From Rhynchopus sp. YZ270_cl-10 (lineage: Eukaryota > Euglenozoa > Diplonemea > Diplonemida > Diplonemidae): a DNA stretch of 64,000 nt. The notes under the pieces were generated by a model. That model was given only the letters and a program-made list of their open reading frames with translations. It made no database searches and had not been told where the DNA came from. The stretch covers positions 133,567 to 197,566 of the forward strand of contig OZ037931.1 in NCBI GenBank assembly GCA_964035575.1, read 5' to 3'. Position numbers and translations under genes: made by a program. Positions 1-10,964 of this stretch are shown here, in pieces; the stretch's first letter is position 1; each line of letters starts with the position of its first letter.

Positions 1-30
1 AATTTTCTTTCCCCCCCATATATTGTTTTT

Positions 31-170
31 TTGCAGCTGATTACACAGTGGAGTCCGTCCAAAATGGGCGAACCCTTTTGGGTGGACTCTTTAAGCGGCC
101 TTCCGCCTAAGAGTCCGCCCAAAAGGGTTCGCCCATTTTTGGACGGACTCCACCGTGTAATCAGCTGCAA
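31..170. repeat. Foldback element, about 60-bp arms
   Basis: The arms are near-perfect inverted copies. TTGCAGCTGATTACACAGTG at 31-50 pairs with the stretch ending at 170, and the pairing continues through the GAGTCCGTCC and GGGCGAACCC blocks to a short centre near 95-110. No coding capacity is visible. It looks like a MITE or foldback. I could not read a target duplication, because both ends run into T or A tracts. Confidence 0.7.
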
Positions 171-1894
171 AACAGTATTTCAATAGCAAACCTATGCAAA
201 AACGAAAGAAGCATACCAGGTTTCTAAAATGATTTTTTTTCCAGTTAGAGCCTTGAGACAACCAACTTACTTTGTCATCATTTTTTAACGCTTGTTTCCT
301 TTTTACTTTTACCTGCAGCCCTATTGAGGGGGCCCTGTGTAGGTATTTTGTCTAGCCGAAACTACTTTTCTTTTTTACCATTCTTTTTTCCAGCGTTTTT
401 CGTGCCTGATTGATATTTATTGTATGATGTAGAGTGCACTTTACATAACAAAGAAGCTATGGTTCCGAGAATGAAAGCTTTGGTGCACGAGCGCAGCGAG
501 TGGCACCAATACATTTTATGACCACGAGCGAAGCGAGTTGTCATACTATGTATTGCATACTATATGCAACTCAGAACCACTGTGTGAAGTGCGCATTTTT
601 CAGAAATGCAATACGATGGTTTTTATCTCCTGGAGGGATATAAGCGAGCGCCTGCTTTTGCATGTTTTTAGCTGTAAAAAAAGAGTCACTATTATGCCTT
701 GATCATGGTGGTGATGCGGGGCCATTGCTGCGGCCTCTGGGAGGCCAGGACCGCCACCGTGATGGTTCACTTTGCATGATCTCTTTGTTACAACTTTTGC
801 TCTGAATATCACGAGGGAGATAATAAAAATCGACATTTTATTTTTCAAATCAACCCAATATATTGCCTCTCTCTCCCTCTTTTCGAGTAACTTCCCCCTC
901 CCTGAGGGTGTGTTTTTTTCCCCCCTTTTTCCACCTTTTTTTTTCTCTTGTCTTTTTATTTGTTTTCTTTTTTCAATTTCCTTTTTGTACAATCTTTTCA
1001 GTCACTCATTTGCTCCTCCCCTGCGGTAGTGCCTCTCCCAAGACGCGTTATGCACTATGCACACCACAAACAACCCCCTTTGTTTTAACATAACAACGTT
1101 AACAACGTTGGTCACTAAATTACTAAAAAGATTGAAGCGCTTTTGGGACAAAACAAAAACGGATAAAACAAAAAGCTGCTCTGTTTGATTTCACGTTAAT
1201 TCACAAAATACCGACATCAGTTCACATTTTTTTCCACCCTTTTTTTGTTACGCCCCGCAGCGCACAAACAAAGACCCGATCTTTTTTAAATATGTGTGTG
1301 CACGATATCTCTCAAAAAAGATTATCTAAAACAAGTGTTCTTCTTTTTTTGTGCGTGTACTTTGGGTGATTTGGGTAATGTTTTTTTTTTTTCTTTCGTG
1401 AAGGCTTTGTGAATTTATGTGAACCCCCTTAGTGAATTTTCCTGAAAAAAAAGAGACACCCCCCCAAAATCACTCCATATTTTTTTTGTTAGGTGACGAA
1501 AGCATAATGCTTTCATTTTACAACATTGTTCCATCAACGGTACACCACCACGAGCGGGCTGTTGTATTTCAAGTCAACCCTTTTTTTATTCTTTTGAATT
1601 TAATTTTATAACTTCCTGTTTCGACCATATTTGCGGGTCAGGCACAACCTCAGTTGACATGGCTACGCAATTACCCCCCATCCCCTCCATTCCCTGCTCC
1701 CCCGCAAAATGGGCTATCTCCACCTAGCTAACTACGTTCAACCAAAAATAAATTTCCCTCGATGACCTCGCTTTTTATTGGGGTTTGGCCTTTTTTTTCC
1801 GTGAAAAAGCCCTCCCCCCCCTGTTGAGGTATCGAGACACCCACCCCCCCCTCTGCTCTTCCTCCTCCCCCTCCCCACACACCCCCCGCTTTAC

Positions 1895-2018
1895 TAATAG
1901 TGGCAGTATTGTGATGGGAGCCCAGTGGAATACGCAAAATACATCAAAAGTACATCGCAATCTATTTTGATGTATTTTGCGTATTCCGATAGGCTCCCAT
2001 CACAATACTGCCACCATT
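1895..2018. repeat. Foldback element with 27-bp outer arms
   Basis: TAATAGTGGCAGTATTGTGA at 1895-1914 has its near-perfect complement ending at 2018, with one mismatch. An inner pair of arms (GGAATACGCAAAATACATC and its complement) flanks a short loop around 1948-1965. It has no coding capacity and is probably a MITE. Confidence 0.65.
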
Positions 2019-3061
2019 ACCCTTTATTACTTGCTTTGCCTAGGTGAAAAAAAAACCCCCGAGGTGCTGTTACACGATCTTTGCATATCGTTGAGCGCGA
2101 TGCATGCAAATTCTTAAAGATGTGTGTGTGTGTGTGTGCACAGTGAGACACATTCATCTTTCAAGTTTTTCTTTCATATTCGAGCGCCTTCATTGAAGCA
2201 GCGAAACGGAAACAACGCTAGTAATACGAGGGGTAAATCCCGTGGGGTGGAGAGGATATCTTACAACGTCTATAATTTGGAAAGAACACACAGGTGGTCT
2301 GTCGTACCCCTTTTGTGGGGTACCCCCGGCCACCGTGCAAAAAAAACAAAAATAATTATAAAGGAGAAAAAAAAAAATCAAAAAAAAAAAAAAATCATTA
2401 GAACAGCATAGAGAGCCTTGACCTGACCCATTGAGGATTCAGGGCATAGTCCCTTTTCCTGGTTGGCGGGAAAAGGCTCTCGACGATGCGGTGGCGAGGA
2501 GAGGGTACTTTGTGCTTTTCATCCGGATGGCTGGCATCGTACAGTAGGTCAGTCAGAGGTGTCTGCATTCAATACCTGCCATTCTTTTTTTTTTTTTGTG
2601 GTCTGCTCTCCCCCCCTCGCCACCCCACCCAATAAAGAATCAATTTAAATCACCCCTTTTTTTTTTATTTTTTTTGCAAATCAAAACTCTTTAGGAAACG
2701 GCAGAAGGCTAGCTTGAACCCCTCCCCCCCCCCCCCCTTTGATTTTATTTTAAAATACGCTCACTACTTTTGTGAGCGGGGGAAAAAAAAAAGTGTCACG
2801 TCGTTCACTCACCCAACCGTGCTTCCCATTCCGTGTCCCAAAATGTGTAGTTAGTTGTGCGTCTGTTTCCATCCTTCCATTCTTCCCCTTCAAGACATAG
2901 CCTTTTGTCCCTTCAAAAAAAACAAAAAAGAGAAAAAAAACAAACAAAATCAAACATGTTACAAAACAAAAAAAGCAAGAGCACAAAGCAAACAAAAACT
3001 TCATAAAAACCCATTCAAATTCCCCTTCAAAACATAGCCTTTTTGCCCCTTTTTTTCGTTT

Positions 3062-3246
3062 TTTGTCGCCTCATGAAATGAAGGGAGGAAATAGAAACAA
3101 AGCATTTTTGAACACACTTTTGCGGTTCTAGGGACGAGCCGCGCTGCAGAAAGCCACCACTCCTCACCCCAAACAGGTCGAGGTGTTGTGCGTTTCGCCA
3201 CAACCTTTGTCTCCCATGGGTTTTATCGTGTGTTGAGTGTTAAGTT
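3062..3246 (+). repeat. Dispersed repeat R4, copy 1
   Basis: This is one of four copies (the others are at 25389-25553, 25957-26125 and 57961-58094). All are in the same orientation and start GTCACCTCATGA (here GTCGCCTCATGA). Shared landmarks are GGAGGAAATAGAAACAAA, GAACACACTTTTGCGG, a hairpin GCGGTTC...GAACCGC (here GAGCCGC), CAGGTCGAGGTG, and CCCATGGGTTTTATCGTG near the end. Confidence 0.75.
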
Positions 3247-3544
3247 TAATATTCCCCCTGAACATCCGAGCAGGGATAAGAAACAAAGTGTGAATCCCTT
3301 TCGAAGTGTTCTTTAGATTATATCCACAGTTGGCGTGATTCTGACCCTTATTCGCATGAATCAGGTTGCCGTGTGGGTGGATACATCGGACTATTCACTT
3401 TTCATTGAGAAAGAAAAAGTGTCAAGTTGGGAACCATATTCCTATCATTAGTTGTCCAATGTATTTAGCCACGTGGCATGTAAGAGCCATCAATGTAGGG
3501 AAAGTAGAAAAGAATACAAAAAAAGACCCATTTTTTTCCATTAC

Positions 3545-3652
3545 ATCTTCTGTTGTTGGCCGCAGGGTACTTTGTGCTTTCATCCGGGATGGCTGGCATC
3601 GTACAGTGGGTCAGTTGGAGGTGCCTGCATTAATAACTTCACTTTTTCCAGC
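3545..3652 (+). repeat. Dispersed repeat R1, partial copy
   Basis: It carries the R1 core: TGTTGTTGGC, GCAGGGTACTTTGTGCTTTC, GGATGGCTGGCATCGTAC, GTGGGTCAGT and GGTGCCTGCATTAATAACTT. Other copies are at 2500-2585, 10625-10712, 13182-13256 (internally deleted), 15068-15150, 24071-24262, 25560-25615, 40714-40905 and 49590-49660. All read in the + direction. Confidence 0.75.
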
Positions 3653-4603
3653 GTTTTTTTGGTGGCATCGTGCCTTGAAATTCTAGAATTTGACTTCTAT
3701 TTTTTATCAAAAAATAAACACCCCCCTGCTCTTCCCATTCTGCTCTTCAAAAATAGCCAAACGAACAGAAGAATAGTTTCTCGAGAGAGATCCGCGCAGT
3801 GTCCCCTTTCCCCCTTTTTTTTGGAGTGCCCTCAAAAAAGGGGGAATGTCCCCTTAGTTCTCTGTGCCCTCAAGCAAATAAAATCCAGCAAATTCTCGCC
3901 TTGCCGAGGACATACTGTTATTTCGTCTTTTTTCTCTTCTCTTCTATTTTTCCACTCACCGTCCCACCCTTTTTCATGAGCTCGACTGAGATGCGTTTTA
4001 GCACACTACTCTTTTTAAAAATATTCCTGCCCCGACACGATTTTTTTTTTCCTTTACGCCCAGTGTTGTGTTCCAGGAGGACACGTGCCTTTCTTGATGG
4101 AGAAATGACTGTGTACCTACCTTTATAGTTTTCCTCGTCACGCAACTCCCGAGTGCAACACTCCGGGGGTTCGATACAACCCTGCGGGGTGTCAAGGTGC
4201 CTGCGTCGCCCAGAGACGTTTTCTGCACTGCGAACTCTTCACTTTATTTTTCGAGATGTGAACCGCATCTTCTTTTTCTTTTTATTCACGTCCCAACTTT
4301 TTTCTTTGCTTTGAACGACCAGTACCTGCCCAGAGGCGTTTGTACTGTCAACTCCACTTATTTTCCCTCGCTTCTTGGAGACTAGACTAAGCACGTCGAG
4401 GCTTGGGTTCATATTATACCACTGCTCTTTTACTCTACCCCACAGGCTCTTTCGGTGTATTGCGAGGTGCTTGTTTTATGCATCATTTCGGTGCTTTCGT
4501 GTCGCAGAATCGTTTGCACGTTCAACTATCATTTTGCTCTCAAAAAAAAACATCCCCCGTTTCGGATTGTGATGGCCGGATTGTTGCAATTTTATAGGGC
4601 ATA

Positions 4604-4725
4604 TCAGATGCAAACCACGAAATGGATTGTAGGACTGCATGGTTGGGGGGTCCACCCCAATACAGCCGGTCATTTGTACACAAGGTACACTGTTCACGAG
4701 AGGGCTTTTGTATTTCAAGTCAAAT
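4604..4725 (+). repeat. Dispersed repeat R3, followed by R2 hairpins
   Basis: R3 is recognised by GATGCAAACCACGAAATGG, GCATGGTTGGGG, GGTACACTGTTCACGAGAGG and GTATTTCAAGTCAA. Other copies are at 1539-1577 (end only), 9170-9250, 24538-24650, 58676-58782 and 62688-62731 (end only). A truncated R2 hairpin at 4731-4756 and a complete one at 4799-4835 follow directly. Confidence 0.7.
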
Positions 4726-6060
4726 TTATAAAGGTGACTGAGCACGAGAGAAAAAGATTGATGAATAACCAATGTTCAAAACATTAAGTAATCTCATCAG
4801 ACTAAGCGCGAGAGGCTTAGGGTCATCTTATAAACTTTTCTTTATTTTTGTTTTGAAATGTATGTGTAGACACCGCCAAAACCGATACAGAGAACACAGA
4901 TGTGAAGAATAACCCCGTTTGTGTTCACTGAGGAAGAACAACGAAAGAAGAACAGTGGAAATGAAAATCGTTTGTTGTTGTTGTTGTTTTTTTTTGCAGA
5001 TTTGCTACTGTGTGCGAAGCATCTTCATCTCTAAAATAAAATAAAAAATAAACGGTTCTTGCGTCTGAGCCGTTTTTTTAAATCAACTTTACATTTTTTT
5101 TTATTGCAATTATTCAACTCCATTGAGTGCTTCGTGATCATCGCCCTCACCATTGTTTACTCTCACCCCCGCTGTTAATTGTTGAGATAACCGCCAGACG
5201 CACTCAAGGTGAATCTTTTGGTGACTGGTTTGTTTTTATGGTGTGACTGAATGGGGGGTGCAAAAAGTACGAAGTGCGAATCACCCCCCCTTCAGGCACT
5301 CCATTTTAGCTTTTTATTGTGTTTTTTTTTTTAAATATTGTGTGCGTGTGCATGGCTCTCCAGTGTTTTAAGTTTAGACCAATTTTTTTAATTAAAATCA
5401 TTGGGTTTTGACTGACAACGACGTCTTTAGGATTCATTGCGTCGAAAGGCTTTTTCTCTTTGCAGCACCCTCTTCTGTTTCACACCCTTCAGTTTTTTTT
5501 AGTTTTCGTGGTACACATTTTTTTTTTTTTGTCGATGACAAAAACACCCCCTCCACTCCCCATCCGGTTTGTTCAGGTACTGCGTTCTGTTGGTGCCGAC
5601 GTCTTCCCACTTATCATATAGTTTCTTTTCACAGACAATCCATCTGATGATTACTATTTGACAAAAAAAACGAATAAAAAGCGAAAGGGAAAGTGGACTG
5701 CACGTTACGCGTCTTATACCAACATGTTTTGTTGTTGTTGTTGTTGTTTTTGGATCTTTTTATTTGGTTTTCTGAAGTCCTACACAGCGACCTTGTATAC
5801 CATGATGCCATGATCCTAACATTGCAAAATGACATACAAGGTCGCCGTAAAAATGACTTTATACTGCCTGGGCCCATGGTTTTGCCCTGTACAGGTGTAC
5901 GTAGTGCGACAGAGGAGGTGATTAAAAAAAAGGGGGACACAATACTTTCTGTTTTTCCCCCCCCCTCTGTACGTTTGTTGGAGGTCTCTTCATCGTTGCA
6001 TGCTTCGTTGGTTGTATTTGAAACACACATCACCACAACAGCTCATTGCTTGTTCACACA

Positions 6061-7116
6061 ATGTACCGGTGTAAAGACGCTTCGAAGTGGGACCTTGTGT
6101 CGCTTTTTGTTTCCTTCATAATATGGGCGCTTGTACTGTACATCATGGTGGATCTCGTTCAGGAGTTCTGGGCGAGTGGACGGAAGGAGAAGACCTCTGT
6201 GCAGCAGGAAGAACTTCCGCAGATGGGGAGTCCGTGGCTGGCGATTCTAACCGATGTGGGCCGTAGTGAGAAGTGCATGTGGGTGGAGAAGTTCTGTGTG
6301 TTCACACCCATGCGGGAGGACCCTGCGACAGGCGGGCTGGCCCGCGACACATACGAATGCAGAGAGTGCTTCCAGAACACATCGTACCACCTGCTCGGGC
6401 GGACCTTCCCTGCCATCCTCTTCAACGCAACGTGCTTCCTCGAGATGGGACAACAAATGGAAAGCCAGCTCGACCAGATCGAGATGGCCCTGGCAATCGT
6501 ATACACAGACACAGGCGAGGCCGTGACCAATATGACCACCTGTTTCGATGACCCCGAGGAGGAAAGGGGGTACGCCATAGTGATCCCTGCAGGCGACGAG
6601 CAGCATGTCGCCAGGATGCAGAACGGGGCTGCGTCACTTCGCGACTGGAGTGCGCCGATCTACCTCGCGTACAACCACTACGCACCGATCTCGTTTGAGA
6701 TGAGCCAAGAGGAGTTCGCAGACGGAAGGATCGTCAACACAACGCGCTTCAGCGCCACACAGTACTCCATCCTGCCACGCCTGCGCTACCGTGCAGATGC
6801 GACTGTCATCACAGCCTCGTTTTTCCCCTCCTCCTTCAGCGTTCAACGGGTGGTGCACGCAAATGGTGAAACAATCCTGGGACTGCTTGGTGGGATGTTT
6901 GGGTGGATCGGTGTCTGGACTGGTGCATGTGTACAGGGGTTGATCTTTTCTATGATGGCAATGTATCAAGCACGTCAGAAAGAGAAAGAAGCCGCCCTGC
7001 AGACCGACACGCTGTTGGAGATGGACCCACAGTACGCGATTACAGACGTGACACACCGCATGGAGTCGGTGGAGGAGGAGCTCGCTACCTTGAAAAAAAG
7101 GATTTTTGTGTTGTGA
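6061..7116 (+). CDS. Two-membrane-segment Cys-rich glycoprotein, paralogue 1
   Basis: This 351-residue protein is the first of four tandem paralogues. An N-terminal segment of about 11 residues is followed by a membrane helix (about 12-34), a conserved stretch GRKEKTSVQQ, and an ectodomain of about 220 residues. The ectodomain has six cysteines shared by all four copies: C72 and C79 (pattern C-x-W-x4-C), C100 and C103, C125, and C161. There are several N-glycosylation sequons (N106, N122, N157, N226). A second membrane helix (about 273-300, GLLGGMFGWIGVWTGAC) and a short charged tail with coiled-coil character follow. I chose the ATG at 6061 because all paralogues start M-x-(x)-C; an in-frame ATG lies 15 nt upstream. 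An AG ends at 6041. The family is not recognised. The topology and the second helix recall DEG/ENaC-type channels, but that is only a resemblance. Confidence 0.85.
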   Translation: MYRCKDASKWDLVSLFVSFIIWALVLYIMVDLVQEFWASGRKEKTSVQQEELPQMGSPWLAILTDVGRSEKCMWVEKFCVFTPMREDPATGGLARDTYECRECFQNTSYHLLGRTFPAILFNATCFLEMGQQMESQLDQIEMALAIVYTDTGEAVTNMTTCFDDPEEERGYAIVIPAGDEQHVARMQNGAASLRDWSAPIYLAYNHYAPISFEMSQEEFADGRIVNTTRFSATQYSILPRLRYRADATVITASFFPSSFSVQRVVHANGETILGLLGGMFGWIGVWTGACVQGLIFSMMAMYQARQKEKEAALQTDTLLEMDPQYAITDVTHRMESVEEELATLKKRIFVL

Positions 7117-8196
7117 AAAAAATGCTGCTTTTTTTCAATCTCTCTTGAGACGCATGCATCTTTTCCTGTTTCCTTATCTTTTCCCCCTTTTTTTAAACCC
7201 TCATCTAACTCCCGTCTATCTCCTTCTGGGATTCAATCGTGTTGCAAGATATGCAGCCTACCTTTTTTTCTAGTATTGCTGAAATTTCTGCTCTCTGGGG
7301 GGGTTCGATCATCCCACCTGCAACCAGTACCCTGTGTCCGCCGAGCAATCACGGTGAACGGCGTTTGCACTTTTCAACTTTTCTCTGTTGGTACTGACAC
7401 AATACTTGGTGTCCAAAACGCGTGGGGTGTGTTTTTGTAGTGTACATGTATGTTGCCTCAGGTCTTATACCCTGACCACACACAAAATCCAGAAGGGTTT
7501 CAAGCCTCTCACTGAGGGTTGTGCTCCTATTTATCTTGTTGATTGGGGTGTGTAGCCGTATAGCCGTGAATTTGTGTCTGCCGTTGGCTTGTGAATAGCC
7601 TGTACATGTGTACAAGCTTTCTCTCAATAGGGCTGTTCGTATCGTAGCCCAAAAACCTTCTAACCCAATGTATAGTAATTGTGACGCCCATCAGAGAAAC
7701 GCCCCAGTAGACGAACGAATCTGCTGTCCCTGGGGAAAAGTTCTAGAACAATCATTTGACTGGAAGGGGTTCGGATGGGGTTTTTCAGTTTTCCCTTTTT
7801 TTTTTGTTTTTCGATAAAAAGTCCTTTTTTTTCAAAGGAAGTGGCAGGTCTCTTGTAGAACTATAGTTTCTTTTACTCCACAGCTTCATTTTTGCACCTG
7901 GTAGCTCATATCAAAGGTATTTTTTGGAAGTGTCAAACGACAGTCGAATTGACAGACGCACATACGAATGTTATATATTTTTTTTTCAAGAACACGTTTG
8001 ATAGTAGCTACGTGCATATTTTTTTTTTGTGGAGTTTGTTTTCCAAATACGATTCCGTTCCCCAAATTACAGTTGTTTTTTTGTTACTTTTTTCCATTAC
8101 ACTACATTCATTTTTTTTTTAATTGCCTATTCGCGCAATTTCCACCTGTCTTTCCCATGCCCTATCTTCTTCTGGCCGACATTTGTTTATGTGATC

Positions 8197-8231
8197 AAGG
8201 TGACTAAGCATGAGAGGCTTAGGGTCATCTT
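8197..8231 (+). repeat. R2 hairpin, well-preserved copy
   Basis: AAGGTGACTAAGC, a seven-base loop (ATGAGAG) and GCTTAGGGTCATCTT form a stem-loop with a two-base bulge (GG) on the 3' side. TATAAAC and a T-rich run follow. The other copies are listed under the entry at 52272-52400. Confidence 0.8.
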
Positions 8232-8552
8232 TATAAACTTTTTCTTTGTTTCGCTCGGAAAGGATGTTGCTGATTCCCAGCCTTGCTGCTATCACGTCTT
8301 TTTGCCAATATTTTCCCTCTACATTTCTGTAGCTTTTGCTCTCCGCAAAGACGTGTTTTTGTGCAAGGTTGGTGAGCAGGTCAAAAAATATTAAAGGACT
8401 TATCTCGTCTTCTCTCTTCTCTCTTTACGTCGTTCCGCGGACGTCGTGTTTCTACGTTATCCTCTTCTGCAGGACGCGGCAGGGGACAAGACTGGCATAG
8501 TGTTTTGCTTTTTGCCTATTCCGTGTACCCCGACCCTTCTGCAAATAGTTTG

Positions 8553-8726
8553 CACGACGGTGAAGTAAAATGACTTGATTTGTGGTTTTATTTTGTGGCT
8601 TCACTACGCCAACCGTGAAGTAAAACCACAAGAAATGACCTGTGGACATAGGTAATGACTTTATGACTTGATTCATATGACTTGATTTGTGAAACCACAA
8701 GTTAAGTTATTTACTTCACCGTCGTG
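8553..8726. repeat. Foldback or MITE, 174 bp
   Basis: CACGACGGTGAAGTAAA at 8553-8569 has its exact complement at 8710-8726. Pairing continues imperfectly inward, with TTGTGGTTTTA against GAAACCACAAG. A further internal GTGAAGTAAAACCACAAG lies near 8621. No target duplication is clear. Confidence 0.7.
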
Positions 8727-10318
8727 TGCTCCAATGCCGGCAGTTTTTATGGTCCCCCAACCGAGGGTAGCCGCTGTTATCCTTGCACACTACGATTTCC
8801 AACCACCCTGTTATTCGTTATATGTGGGGCGATAGTTCCCCTTCGGCGTACGTTTATTTAATGTTTTCGCGACAAAAAAATATGTTCTCTTGCACATATC
8901 AACACAATCGTGCACTCAAACCACTTCCCCCCCAGTAGTTTCGTAGCATAAGTACCTACGTACCGGAAGAAGTTAAAAAGCAAAAAAAAGCATACGCTTT
9001 TTTTTCTAAAATCAAGCAAATTTTTCTTCTCTCGTTTTCCGTTTCCACACACACCCCCACGCATTTCTTCCTGCCTGCGAATAGGCAGTATGCTCAATAT
9101 CACAGCCACCCCATTTGACAGGCTTCTGAGAAACTTTTTGTTTTTTTTGTCTTTTTTTCCTCAGCAGCCTGGATGTCGGTGCATAATTTGGTGCACCCGG
9201 TCATATACCAAGGTACACTGTTCACAAGAAGGCTGTTGGATTTCAAGTCAAAAATCCCCCCCCCTTTTTTTTTCTCAGTAGCCTGTGGTCAAAGTGGATG
9301 TGTTGGCACCTCTGCTGGTGGTTTTTGGTATTATTTTGTCAGGTTTGGGACTGAGCACAAGAGGCTTAGCTTCATCATTATAAAAACGTTTACAGTCATA
9401 CCACACCGGGGGAAACATAGGGGGGTACAAGGCTTGGGTTGGTTTTAAAAAAAAACCGGATGGGGTTTTTATCCCCCCCTACCAATGCTTGTATGACTGT
9501 ATACTTTTTCCCCCTTAATTTAAAGGGCCAACAAGGCTGTAGAGGTAGACCTTGATTAGTTTCGTGTGTCATCAAACTTACTTTTTCCTTCATCTGGAAT
9601 GTTGAAGGTATTCGTCTTACATTGGCTCTGATGTGGTCAGGAGAGAGGGGTACGACATGAATCATGTGAAGTCACACCTTTCAGATTTCCCTCCCCCCTA
9701 CCATGTCACCCTCTCCCTTTCTCTCCCCCTTATTCTCTCTTCTTACGCTTCATTAGTGAATTAGTTTTCCACCCGCTTTTCGCTTTATTTCCCGTTCATC
9801 TGCAATTTGTGTTTTAAGTGTGTTCTCGACGTTGCTGACCCTGTTCTGGGGGGTTAGGACAGATCGTTCAAGATGAAATGAGGTGATGGGTGATTTTTTT
9901 TTTTGTTGGGTTGCCTTTGTGTACATCGAATGCACTTTGGTGGTCACACTTTGGTTTTGTTTCTTTTTTCTTTTTGGTTTTTGTTTGTTTCGTTTAGAAG
10001 TATGGTCTATGCAGGTACGTTAAGATGGGTTGCACACGCTTTTTGACGTTGCGTCTCACCCTAAGGGTGAAAAAAAAATGCCACAAGTCGTATCATTTCA
10101 TGTGTACCTTAACTATGGTGCTCACGATATCAGCCCCGTCCAGATACCACCTTGCATTACCGCCCTACCCATAAGGCCTCATTTCAGTTCTAGAGTACGA
10201 AAACACTGTCTTCCCTTGCCCAAAATAGGGCGGTGTGTAGTGCACACAAAAAAGGTCGTCCTGAGTCGTATTGTTCCAACTCTTTTTTCAATTTTTTTTT
10301 TTTTTTTTGATTTTTAAC

Positions 10319-10616
10319 CAGGCTCTCCGCTAGGATTTCCGATTTTGAAAATATTCTGTTGATGGTCCACGTTGGTGGGGTACATGCTTGCGCCGCAGGC
10401 GCACGGTACGCAACTTTTTTTTTTACCAACGCCCGATTTTGACTTTTTTGGGACGTTTGAGCACTCACCTCTCCATATCTTCTTCTCCTGAGCTTTTTTG
10501 ACAGGTGGAACGGGTCTGAACCACTTAGCAGAACTTTTTTTTTTTTTCTTTTTTTCCCCATTTCCAAAAAGTTCTGTTGACAATCAACAGAACTTTAGTA
10601 CCTAGCGGAGTGCCTG
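10319..10616. mobile_element. hAT-like MITE, 298 bp, 8-bp target duplication
   Basis: The ends are inverted copies: CAGGCTCTCCGCTAGG on the left, and on the right CCTAGCGGAGTGCCTG, which differs at one position when complemented. The element is flanked by a perfect 8-bp duplication, TTTTTAAC, at 10311-10318 and 10617-10624. An 8-bp duplication is the hallmark of hAT transposons. There is no transposase frame. Inside, near 10390, is GCGCCGCAGGCGCACGGTAC, the hairpin-plus-CGGTACGC module shared with the other elements in this window. Confidence 0.88.
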
Positions 10617-10964
10617 TTTTTAACATCACTTTTTATGCTTTCATCCGGATGGCTGGCATCGTACAATGGGTCAGTCGGAAGGGTGCCTGCATTAATAACT
10701 TCACTTTTGTTTATGTTCGCCCCACTTTGTGTTTATACTCTGCATAGACTGCTAAAGGGGATTTTTTTTTTGTTGTCCCGGTCTGAGTAGCCATCTCTCG
10801 CATATGTGTTTTTTACTTAAAGGACACGAAGTCTGAGTCATGTAACCCATCACCCCCTTTGTCAATGTACCATATTGTTCTTCACTCCCACAGCCTCCCA
10901 CAGCCTCCCAGCTCCCAGCTCCCCCACAGCTCCCCCTTCAGTGACACACCGTATACTTCAAAAA

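Larger units (their letters stand above)
171..6060. other. Gene-free repeat-rich block before the first gene
   Basis: I see no convincing coding region. The stretch is rich in T and A runs and holds dispersed repeats: R3 at 1539-1577, a foldback at 1895-2018, R1 at 2500-2585 and 3545-3652, R4 at 3062-3246, R5 at 4313-4372, R3 at 4604-4725, and R2 hairpins at 4731-4756 (truncated) and 4799-4835. Two stems at 487-545 each enclose the motif CGAGCGNAGCGAG. Simple sequences include a GT run near 2130-2150 and GTT runs near 4972 and 5730. The open frames here are short and low-complexity and are best read as chance. Confidence 0.6.
7117..10964. other. Intergenic block between paralogues 1 and 2
   Basis: No gene is supported. 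It contains R5-like sequence at 7320-7385 preceded by a GGGGGTTCGATC motif at about 7300, R2 hairpins at 8197-8231 and 9347-9382, a foldback at 8553-8726, R3 at 9170-9250, a hAT-like MITE at 10319-10616 and R1 at 10625-10712. The remainder is T-rich or low-complexity. Confidence 0.55.

Noticed and set aside
5693-6121. Open frame of 142 codons overlapping the start of paralogue 1
   Set aside because: It overlaps the start of paralogue 1 in another frame, is T-rich with leucine runs, and has no family pattern.
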